From positions 91,237,740 to 91,301,739 of the forward strand of contig NC_092862.1 in the NCBI RefSeq assembly GCF_032062135.1: DNA of 64,000 nt. Reading direction: 5' to 3'. Each line of letters begins with the position of its first letter. The first letter of the stretch is position 1. Both the position numbers and the translations under genes were made by a program. The DNA comes from Pyxicephalus adspersus. Taxonomy: Eukaryota > Chordata > Amphibia > Anura > Pyxicephalidae. A model generated the notes under the pieces. That model was not told where the DNA came from. It searched no databases and was given only the letters and a program-made list of their open reading frames with translations. This document shows, piece after piece, positions 55,083 through 64,000 of this stretch.

Positions 55083-55651
55083 GATACATTTTGGATAGGA
55101 TCAATGGTTTTGCACATGTTCATGGTACAGAAGTGTTTAGCTACACTTGTAAAGAACACATACAATTACAGACACAATTCTTTCTAGAATCCATTTTGCA
55201 GGAATTATAGTAACTCCACAAAATGGTAATTTACAATTAATAAAACTAGTAGATGGGTAATTTTTCATGTATGAATTCATTAAGGCTGAATGTTTCTTAA
55301 AATAATAATTCATAATATATTTGCATACAAATACCTGTACCATTTGATCAAGGGTGCCATTTCATTAGAGGTATTCATAGTGAACACAATGTAACATTTT
55401 CATGGGGAATATAACAAGAAACTGATCATAGACAACTGGGAGAATGAGGGAAGGGGAAACTGACCATGGTATTAGAGAAAGTGGAAAGCAAGACCCATCA
55501 GATACAAAATCAGCGATCAGGCAACTGATACAGTGTTCAGGGCTGAGGTATAGTAGATGGCTTATTGGAGAGTCTATGTGTAATCAGTAAACATAATTGA
55601 GTTTTGTGTGTGCACTGTGTTGAAACCTCCAAGAGAGGCTACTGCAGACAG
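55083..55651. other. Intergenic, nothing recognised
   Basis: AT-rich spacer between a hAT element and the Harbinger-like MITE. Confidence 0.4.
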
Positions 55652-55654
55652 TAA

Positions 55655-56082
55655 AGGTGCGTACACACTTCCAATTTTTATCGTTCAAAACGAACGACGA
55701 ACGAACGACGAATGATCGATTGGGCAAAAATCGCTCGTAAAAAAAGTAACCAACGACGCGTACGAACGAGGAAAGTCATTGGAAACGAACGACCGGACCG
55801 GCGGATCGGATTGGACGACGATCGTTGAACATCGTTCGTGTGTACGATCGTTCGTTGATTGTCCATGTTCAGAGCATGCGTAATGAACGAACGTTCGTTC
55901 ACTTTCCTGTCGTGCACATAGTTCCTCTATCGCTCAAACGATCGTATCTATTGTGTGTACAATATCTACGAACGATCGTGTCGTTATCTCTATGTGCAGG
56001 ATCGGTGCTATACGATCGTTCGTAGATATCGTTCAGGATCGTTCGTTTTCCAACGATAATAATTGGAAGTGTGTACGTAGCT
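55655..56082. mobile_element. CpG-rich PIF/Harbinger-like MITE, 428 bp, TAA target duplication
   Basis: The left end AGGTGCGTACACACTTCCAA and the right end TTGGAAGTGTGTACGTAGCT are near-perfect inverted repeats. They are flanked by TAA at 55652-55654 and 56083-56085, the 3-bp TWA duplication typical of PIF/Harbinger transposons. The interior is full of palindromic words (ACGATCGTTCG, AACGAACGTTCGTT, CGAACGATCG) and is strikingly CpG-rich against an AT-rich, CpG-poor background. The open frames inside (55678-55917, 55825-56025) are by-products of the repeated word. Confidence 0.85.
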
Positions 56083-56085
56083 TAA

Positions 56086-58106
56086 GGGATGGTTGCCAGA
56101 GACCTTATAATGGGAGCACAGCTTCCTCAGAACATAGTGCAGGTTCTTCTAAAGAATGCAGTGTTCATGGTGTTGGGGTAATTCCAAAAAATGGCAGTGG
56201 AGAACAGAGAGAGGGCTTCCAGAGACCACAAGGGCAAAGAGTGAGGGAAATAACACATTGTGCATGGTGGCAGAAAAGTAGCTAAGACAATGGGGAATGA
56301 GAGTCTGACAGATATTTAATATGAGTAAAGTGCCTGCAATAAATGAACATGGAAGGAAGGTGGGGGAGTGTCAGTAGATAGTAATGTGGATGCTGTGGGC
56401 TCCCAGAAAATGTAGCATGGACAGTAAGAAGGGAGATTACATACCACACAGTGCTAAAATATAATGTGAAAGGTAATGCCACCAAAGAATGTAATAAATA
56501 GTAGTAACATTGCATAAAGGTTTTGGAATGTTACCACTGCAAACGCACGCTGTAACTAGGGCTAAAGTGGTCCAATGCCAGGTTGGAGTGTGTGATTTAC
56601 TTTTTTGGGCAGGCACTGTAAGTTTGCCTGTCAGTGATAAATTTGCCTGTATGTCTTAAATAAAGCACTGACATTATAACAAAAAGATGTAAAAAAGAAA
56701 ACCGTAAATTCCTTTTTAGACCTGCCATCATACATACTGTAACCATTTTAAATATTTTACAAGGAAAAAACACTCTGCACATCTATATTTTATAAATTAT
56801 CAATATAAGCAAACGTTCATAATATTACTTTTTTTGAACCATTCTTTTTCATGTTTTAAATATTCTTACAAAGTCTGCTGACAATATTAAAATGTATGCC
56901 TACATACTGATATTCCAAATCTGTAACTAGAAAGAAGGAACTAGTTCCCCCCTGACAAAATTTGGGCTGCATTGCACAATAATCCGGCCGTTGGGAGCAT
57001 AATTAAGGAAGCCAAAATTTCCTAACATTTCCTAACGTGAAATATTGTTAAGCTTGCAAAATGCTTGCTATTTCCCAGGCCAGAGATTCCACATTTACTT
57101 ATCATCGGTAAATACATAAAGCAGAACTTCGTTTCTAAGTTTATCAAGTGAGATATGTTTAGCTGGATCAACAAATACGTAAGATCAGATAACCATAATT
57201 CAGCTTGTGTTTGTTACTAGATGTATTAGGAGGTTTGCAGTATTTTTAAAGCTCCTGATTAAGAACATTCCTGTTTACTGTTTCAATACATGCATTGAAA
57301 ATTTATTACAGAAAATGTAGTGTGGATTCTCCCCACCCCCCTCCAAAAAATATAGATATTCAGCATTGACTGTATTTTTATCCACTGTGTTTAATTGCAT
57401 TTATTTGCAGTACATTTCATAGTTTGAAGAAACACTTTCACCACAGATACGTTTCTGATATTACACTACAAGATAAAAAATGTAGAGAGGTGGGCAAAAA
57501 ATAGGATGAGATGTGAAGAGTAGGGAGATAGCCAAAAAGGGGAGCTAAGCAGATCTAAGTAGGCTAAAGAACATAGAAGTATCCTCTTTACCTTCTGTGT
57601 GATTGATTGTAATGTATTTCTCTGTATGTTTAAAATTTTTACTGCTTGTTATTTATTCTACAGTGCTCTGTAATATGTTGGTGCCTTATAATTCAGAGAT
57701 AATATTGAATATTCAGATCCATGTCAGATATTGTTGTGGGTATATAACCTACTGGTATTTGTAGCAGTTTTTCTAAATAAGATAAACATTAAAATTATTG
57801 TAAATGTATTTTCTTCCAAACTGTTGAAAACTAATATAAGATTTTTGGTTAATTGTGTGCAGCAAAAAACTACAATCTTATTTGATGGAAATAGGTAACT
57901 TTGTGCACTATTAAGTGGCTAATTGGATTTAGTATTGTAGAGCACCATTTACTATAGTGGAGTCTGTTTTCCTATGAGACAGGTTTTCTCAAATGAATCT
58001 TGTCATTAGTTTTTTACCCATTGAACAGCTCATGTTGCTTCCACTAATCATGGAACACTGAATAAGGTTAATTTTACTGCCCCATTATAAGTACAAATAC
58101 CCTAAA
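56086..58106. other. Intergenic; retroposon tail near 57570-57710
   Basis: Mostly unassigned. A sense retroposon tail at 57570-57710 contains ACAGTGCTCTGTAATATGTT and GGTGCCTTATAATTCAGAG, a cousin of the tail at 17430. No gene was recognised. Confidence 0.45.
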
Positions 58107-58120
58107 AAGATCATAATTTT

Positions 58121-60077
58121 TTTTTTTTAGAAAATAATTTTAATTGAGATATTCAAAGGTTTACATAACAATAAAATGGCATGTTACACAATGTCAAGGT
58201 GTCCTGACTTAATGTGTCAGTACACAATAACTCACTCTTCACAAAAAGAGTCACCGGCCAATCTACCATACTCTGCAGATGTACTAAACTGAACCCAGTA
58301 ATACCAGGTCTGGATAAATTTATCGGTCTGATCTGTCCCAGCTGTCATCATGTCTTCCACATGGTAAACATCTGCCACCCTCCTTAGCCAGTGCTCAAGG
58401 GTTGGTGGTTTGTCACACTTCCACATTGCTGAAATGCATGCCTTTGCGGCATTCAAGAGATGACGTAATAAAGAGTTTTTGTATGCCTTTTTCGACATAT
58501 AAGAGACATGAAATATTGCCAAAGCGGGTTTATCTTTAATATTAATATCTGTGAGCTTATGGACAAGGTCTGCCACCAAAGACCAGTAAGTAGACAAAGA
58601 AGGGCATTCCCAGAAAATATGCAATAACGTACCAGAAGCCGATCCACATCTCCAGCAGGTATTGTCAGTATGGGGGTAGATCCTAGCCAATTTAGAGGGC
58701 GTTCTATACCACCGAGTGGCCTGCTTGAAATTCATCTCCTGGTATTTATTGCAAACAGCAGCCTTGTGGCTAAAGTCAAGTAACATATCCTTTTGAGTTT
58801 CTGAAAGTTTCACTTTTAAGTCTGTCTCCCACCTGGTCACAAAGCCAGGGGTTTCGGGTGCATGTACAGCTAACAGTGCCTGGTACGAGTAAGACAATGA
58901 ACCTTTCAGGGGATTCCCCACCAAACACAGGGATTCCAAAGGCAACAAGGAGCAGTAAAAGGTTGCTGGCTGTGGAAGAGCGCGTAACACAAGTAAGTTG
59001 TATACAGTACCAGGGATCCAAAGGGGGCAACTCCCTAGCACCTTGCAACTCAGGCAAGGAATACCATGGTCTATCCTGTAGAAAATGAAATGCCCTGTAA
59101 ACACACCTGGCACGCCACTGGCGAAAAATTGCATCGGAGATTCCAGATGGAAACTCCGGCGATCTCAGTATGGGAGACAATAGAGATGAATAATCAATTA
59201 CCTTTTGAGAGGAGAAAAACCAAGAGACTACTTTAGGAGTTGTCCCAATCAGAGGGTGTTGCATAATAGAAGTTTTTACCGTCCTTGGGGCCCATGCCAA
59301 AGCGTCAATTGGTGTCGGTGACAGAGCGTCTTCCAAGCTTATCCAGAGTTTAGACCCACTGTTAGTACACCAGTCCAAATACCTAGTCAAGTGGACTGCC
59401 TGTTGATATAAGATTGGGTCTGAAAATGCCATACTTCCTTTTGCCTTTGGAAGTCTCAACATTTTAAGGCCTATCCGAGGAGAGCCCGAAGACCATATAA
59501 ACCTCATAAACTCTGACCTAAATTTACTCATGATATGCAAATGAACATGTACCAGGGGTGCCTGTAACATATATAACACTCTAGGCATCACGTTCATCTT
59601 CACTAGATTACACCTCCCAAACCATGTACAGGCCATTTGACGCCATTTTTGGAGGTCCTTCCTAACACAGTTGAGGAGCAGCAAAAAAGTTGAGTTCCAC
59701 AATGCGTGACAAATCAGCAGGTATCTGTGTACCTAGGTACTTAATTGAAGTAGACGACCAGCTAAAAGGGAAAGACGGTGTTAGAGCCAATTGAGTTTGT
59801 CTCAGGACGGTAACATTCAGAGCCTCTGACTTCTGGAGATTAATTCGATAATTTGATAAATCTGCATATGTACGAAGTTCTGCAAGCAGATTAGGAAGGG
59901 TCGTGACTGGGGACGAGATATAAAATAACAGGTCGTTGGCATACGCTGCCACCCTGTGTTCAGAATGACCGACTTGAATTCCTTTTAAATTCCTATTAGA
60001 ACGGTATGCTGGTGAATAATTTTAAATCGCATTTTAATAGAAATTGTGCCGTAACTGGCGCAAGATTGGGAATCAAC
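58121..60077 (-). mobile_element. 5'-truncated L1-type LINE with 14-bp TSD
   Basis: A minus-strand non-LTR retrotransposon. Its poly(A) tail appears as a T run starting at 58117-58128 on the + strand. The perfect duplication AAGATCATAATTTT occurs at 58107-58120 and 60078-60091, typical of target-primed reverse transcription. The insert is about 1.96 kb, so it has lost its 5' part. It holds the C-terminal half of ORF2 in broken frames. Confidence 0.88.
58232..59957 (-). pseudogene. L1 ORF2 C-terminal half, frameshifted
   Basis: Three overlapping minus-strand frames tile one protein. The 59662-59952 frame begins MAAYANDLLFYISSP, covering the RT catalytic box; the expected YADD reads YAND here. 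The 58776-59702 frame carries KWRQMACTWFGRCNLVKMNV and PRVLYMLQAPL, the region after RT. The 58232-59134 frame ends with FKQATRWYRTPSKLARIYP and the zinc-knuckle-like CWRCGSASGTLLHIFWECP (Cys-X2-Cys-X8-His-X4-Cys). At least two frameshifts separate the pieces. Endonuclease and ORF1 are absent. Confidence 0.88.
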
Positions 60078-60091
60078 AAGATCATAATTTT

Positions 60092-60379
60092 AAAAGAAAA
60101 AGTTCTACACAGCACAGCAACATGGCAGAGAGAAATTTGTAGGTTTGAAGGGAAGATGTTGCAACACTGATTAAATATTTGACCTTTCCTTTGTGGTATC
60201 GTTGATGTTAATTGACAGGCACTTTCACTGTCACTTCTCTGGAAGCCTATTTTTTGACATTGTGATGAGATTATACTGCCATCACAATGGCCATGAAAAA
60301 AACAGGAATACCACCAACATTATTAATTGTATTAGTTTGATTTTTGTCAGATATTTTAGGTACACGTGTCTAACTGCTT
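60092..60379. other. Short intergenic spacer
   Basis: Sequence right of the L1 insertion; it would be contiguous with sequence left of 58107 before insertion. No feature was recognised. Confidence 0.4.
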
Positions 60380-60920
60380 GTTACTAGGGATGAGCGAGGA
60401 AGTTCTTAAAACTCAATCTCGTAGCGAATTAGGCCGTTCTCGCTTACCAAAATTGTAAGCGAGAACAGGTGGTGTAAATTCACCGATCAAGCTCGAATTT
60501 TAAATAAAAATAAAATTTAAAAAAAAACTGCGGGCGCCGGCTGCATTTAGTATTCAGCTCAGTGTGCGATCCCTGGCACTAGAGGTCAAATGGGGACATG
60601 TCTCCCCATTTAAAACCTCTAGTGCTCTCTGGCTGAGGAATACACTCAGGATTCCCAGGGCTGCATGAATGAATGAATGAACGAATGCAGCCGAATGTAC
60701 CGGGCTGATAAGTACAGCCCGGTGACCACGGGAACTTTGCGGTCACACGCGAGTGCCTCCAATCAGCTGTGACTGCAGGCGAACTCTCAATGGAGTTTCT
60801 CCATTGAGAGTTCATCTGCAGTTCAGTTTCCACAATCACCGTGCTGCCCGGTGACCATGAGAACTGAACTGCAGATGAACTCTCAATGGAGAAACTCCAT
60901 TGAGAGTTTCTTCCTTAGCA
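60380..60920. repeat. Interspersed repeat composed of consecutive hairpins
   Basis: Beginning near TAGGGATGAGCGAGGAAG, a start I associate with dispersed frog repeats. It contains successive palindromes: arms GTTCTCGCTTAC / GTAAGCGAGAAC (60436-60466); GCACTAGAGGT / ACCTCTAGTGC with GGGGA / TCCCC (60577-60624); ACCGGGCTG / CAGCCCGGT (60699-60723); GAACTCTCAATGGAG / CTCCATTGAGAGTTC (60781-60813); and the same motif again at 60877-60908. A (GAAT) run lies at 60665-60690. The right boundary meets a LINE remnant. Confidence 0.65.
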
Positions 60921-62080
60921 CTGGGGGGCCTATAGCAGACTCCAATCAATAATTGTGTGTTATTCAACCCCACATTCAACTTCACCCATAATGCCTCAAC
61001 CTCATCACTTGTTCCATCCGCAATTTCTTCTTTCACATTCACTTTTAGATCACTTCTCACATACAGACCACCACCCCTAAGTCATAATTTTTCTCACTCA
61101 TTATGGCTTCCAACTCCCCTATCTTGTTTGCTAGACTTCTATCATTGGTGAACAGGCTCTTTAAACCATTGCTGCTTTTACCATCATTGTTTGTCAAATC
61201 ATTTTGTTTTTCAGTACAACTAGTACTGCACAATCCAATGTTTGTTTGTAACATAGGAAGCTCCTTACAATCATCCATAATCCTCCCCCCAACTATCCCC
61301 AATCCACCCTCCACTAGTGTCTGACCCCTGACTAACCTTTCTGCCACCTTATTTGACTGTCCCACCCCCCTCTGTCCTAGTTTAAATATCCCTCCACCAT
61401 TCCCCTAAATCTTTCCCCAAGCACAGCAGACCCCCTTTCATTTAGGTGCAAACCATCTCTGGCATACAGGTTGTACCCAAATGAAAAGTCAGCTCAGTGC
61501 TCTATGAACCCAAACCCTTCCCTTCTACACCAGGACTTAAGCCATTCGTTTAGCTGTCTAAGCTCCCTCTGTCTTTCCTGTGTTGCGCATGGCACAGGCA
61601 ATATTCCAGAGAACATAGCCTTGGAGGTCCTTTTCTTCAACTTGAAACCTAGTTCCCTAATTTGATTTTTAAGGACCCTCCATCTTCCATTTATATTGTC
61701 ATTGGTTCCAACATGGACCAAGACAGCTGTTTTCTGTCCAGCCCCTCCCAGTAGTTTGTCCAATCAGTCCACCACATGCCAAACCCTGGCACCAGGGAGA
61801 CAGCAAACCATTTGGTTGAAGGGCGACAAACTATTCTAGTCCTCCTGATGATAGAATCCCCTATGACTACCAATTGTCCTTTCCTTCCTGCATTGCCTTT
61901 CCCACCTCTACTAGATGTGCTGCTCTCCCGGCTGTTAGGGGTAGCAGTAACATCTAGAGTTGCCACCACTGGGTCTGACACCTGCACATCTTCACATAAC
62001 TTTGCAAACATGTAGGAGTGCTCAAACCCAGGGCTGGCCTTCCTTTTTGGGTGCCCCTACCACTCCCTCTAGGTACATTA
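60921..62080 (-). pseudogene. CR1/L2-type LINE remnant with SGNH-esterase-like segment
   Basis: Minus-strand non-LTR fragments. At 61494-62011 the peptides LVVIGDSIIRRT and WTDWTNYWEGLDRK, then KLLGGAGQKTAVLVHVGTND and FSGILPVP, resemble the GDSL/SGNH-esterase domain found in ORF1 of CR1-type LINEs (GDSI serine block and GTND block). Further along, YDLGVVVCM and then DEVEALWVKLNVG and QLLIGVCYRPPSAKEE match the beginning of the ORF2 endonuclease. A deletion joins the two, because the start of the endonuclease after its first strand is missing. Frameshifts and stops are frequent. Confidence 0.75.
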
Positions 62081-62094
62081 ACCCAACTCCCTAA

Positions 62095-63990
62095 AAAGCA
62101 CAGAGCATAAATGTGCCCTGTTTGCAGATGATGTGCTAATGTATATTACTTCCAACTTAACCACTTTACCCAATATGTCAGGCTTCTGGGAGAATTTGAA
62201 AGTCTCTCAGGTCTATGGGTTAACATTGCCAAATTTCAAGCTCTCAATATTAATATTCCTGCTAACCTAATTGATACTCTTACAGGCTCATACACATTTT
62301 AATGGAGTGAAAAATCACTTCAATATCTTGGTAATCAATTGCCCCCCTCTTATCGAACTAATTATGAACCTCTCTTTAAAACCATTCTTTCAGACCTGAA
62401 TAGATGGATCAACTTGCCCCTGTCATGGTTGGGGCAAATAGCTTTCATTAAAATGAATATTCTCCCTAAAATATTTTATTTCTTTCGCACTTTCCCGATC
62501 CCAACTCCTGCTCATAATTGACATCTGCAACCAAAAATTATGCAATTTATTTGTAATGGAAAAAAAAGCATGGTTTAAAAAGCTTCTCTTTACGCTCCAC
62601 GCACCCAGGGAGGTTTGGGAGTCCCCCATATTATCCATTATTATAGAATTAGCCCAAATCTCACTATGTAATGTTTCTGGTCCCAGGCCCCAATGGATAA
62701 ATTTGGAGGCGCTAGCTTGTCCACAGCTTTCTTTACCTGCTCTTTTATGGATTTCAAAGTATTATAGACCCCAGATAACTTGCCTGGTGCTTGTCCATTC
62801 TCTGAAATTTTGGGATAAGCTGCGATCTCATCCGCCCCATGCTCCTTTACCTCCACTATGGAATAATCCGGAGTTTTCCCCTGTTAAGCACTGTGACAGT
62901 TTTAAGTAGTGGATATCAAAAGTTTTCCTGAAAATAAGAGATGTGTTAGATGTGAGGGGATTGTTTGGCTTTGATTATCTATTAACTAATAAAAGAAAAC
63001 TTCCAGCTAGAGAATTTTTTAGATTTCGACAGATTAAGTCTTTTGTCTGCTCCATTCTTAGAATGGCTTCCCCTCCTTATAGATCCCCTTCTTATTAAAA
63101 GCTCTTGCCAATCTCTAGCTGTTACGACAGGCCAGATCTCTTTGCTATACTCAGTCCTTGCTACTCCCAGTGCAAAACTTAAATACATGGAACAATGGGA
63201 ACAGGACCTAGGTGTATGCTGGGAAAACGAAGACTGGGATTAAATACTTTTGGCTTTATCTAAAGTTTCCCTGAATTTGGGTCTGGTTGAAGCTAATTGC
63301 AAGGTTTTATTGAGGTGGTATCTGGTTCCAGACTGACTAGCAAAATACACTCTGACAATTTCTCCATTTTGTTTTAGAGGTTGTGTGTCCAGAGACACTA
63401 TGTTTTATATTTGGTGGACATGCCCAAAAGCCAAAGTCTTTGGGTCAGCAGTTTTTAATTTGATCTTGGATGTCACTTCCTACAATATTGATAAAGCTTC
63501 AGAATCTGCATTATTCTTCTTGATCCCATAGCTGCAAAATTGAACTTGATCATGGTCAATGATAAATTGTCTAGCATATTTACCAACACCATGAAAAAAT
63601 TTGAGCTCATCTGGTCTCCCTGGATTAACTACAACTCCCTTTAATGCCTTCCCTTCTGACGATCAATGTTGCTTTTTTTTTTTTCTTTTTCTGTCATTCT
63701 CTATGTAGGTCTCCTCACTTTTCTTTCCTCTTTTCTTTTTGTCTTGTTCCTCCCTTTTCCCCCTTTGTCTCCTGTCTTTCTCCTTTTTTCCTTCTTCTTT
63801 TAAATATGGTAATTATATATATAAATATATATATATCAGTATATATTGCTTTACTCAACGCCAGAACTTGTCATATGTTACAATGTTCATTGTTTAGAAA
63901 GTATTCCATTCTTTCATTAACATCCAATTGTTTTGTAACCTTTTGTTTATGTCAAAAATTTTTCAATAAAAAGATTGAAATACAGAATGG
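62095..63990 (+). pseudogene. Second L1-type LINE, plus strand, ORF2 C-terminus, degenerate
   Basis: The plus-strand translation opens with CALFADDVLMYITSN, the RT catalytic box with intact FADD, then LNRWINLPLSWLGQIAFIKM and NILPKIFYFFRTFPIP. Later, GCVSRDTMFYIWWTCPKAKV corresponds to the C-terminal cysteine-containing segment of L1 ORF2. Many stops and frameshifts intervene. The 3' UTR is pyrimidine-rich (63650-63800), and AATAAA at 63965 sits just before the window edge, so the poly(A) tail may lie outside. It is in the opposite orientation to the L1 at 58121. Confidence 0.82.
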
Positions 63991-64000
63991 GTGAGGAAGG

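Noticed and set aside
55678..56025. Overlapping open frames on both strands rich in Arg and Ser
   Set aside because: They are translations of the repeated ACGATCGTTCG word in a MITE.
63644..63994. 116-residue frame near the right edge
   Set aside because: Comes from the pyrimidine-rich 3' UTR of the plus-strand L1 remnant.

Overview
This is a vertebrate nuclear window, almost certainly from a frog (inferred as a neobatrachian, Ranidae-like). The protein-coding content is one gene, IKZF1 (Ikaros), on the + strand. Its coding exons are separated by long AT-rich introns full of amphibian-type transposable elements: hAT and PIF/Harbinger-like MITEs, Tc1/mariner, L1 and CR1/L2 LINEs, a Ty3/gypsy element, and tRNA-type SINE tails. 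I see no prokaryotic features, CRISPR array, rRNA or intact tRNA gene.

IKZF1 layout. Six coding exons are present: 1093-1215 (CtBP-binding PEDLS region), 25326-25586 (zinc finger 1), 37157-37324 (fingers 2 and 3), 39202-39327 (finger 4), 41246-41380 (linker) and 45642-46345 (activation/serine-rich region, dimerisation fingers 5 and 6, stop). The first coding exon(s), about 14 residues by comparison with human Ikaros, and the promoter lie upstream of the window. Every splice junction I can place is phase 1, and each internal exon has a length divisible by three. Any internal exon can therefore be skipped in frame, which fits the known Ikaros isoform series. The spliced reading frame visible here encodes about 505 residues. 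The 3' UTR probably runs several kilobases past 46345, with AATAAA candidates near 46.9, 48.7 and 51.6 kb.

Intron after exon 3 (1216-25325, 24 kb). It holds three hAT elements or relatives in this part of the window (one more lies just upstream of exon 3), a GC-rich repeat with a related second copy, a solo LTR, an isolated WD40-repeat exon with splice sites (19521-19642), a defective Ty3/gypsy pol in which an integrase C-terminal segment precedes RT (Gmr1-like order), and a Tc1/mariner remnant. Intron after exon 4 (25587-37156) holds a broken intronless gene of an uncharacterised multicopy family (32373-34054), hairpin MITEs and a Harbinger-like MITE. The last three introns are short and nearly free of recognisable elements apart from an antisense LINE fragment.

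Downstream of IKZF1 (about 51.6-64 kb) is a transposon-dense intergenic region. It contains a 988-bp hAT element with internal tandem repeats and a perfect target duplication, a CpG-rich Harbinger-like MITE, a 5'-truncated L1 with a 14-bp target duplication, a block of consecutive hairpins, a CR1/L2 LINE remnant with an SGNH-esterase-like segment, and a second L1 running to the right edge. No second cellular gene was recognised there.
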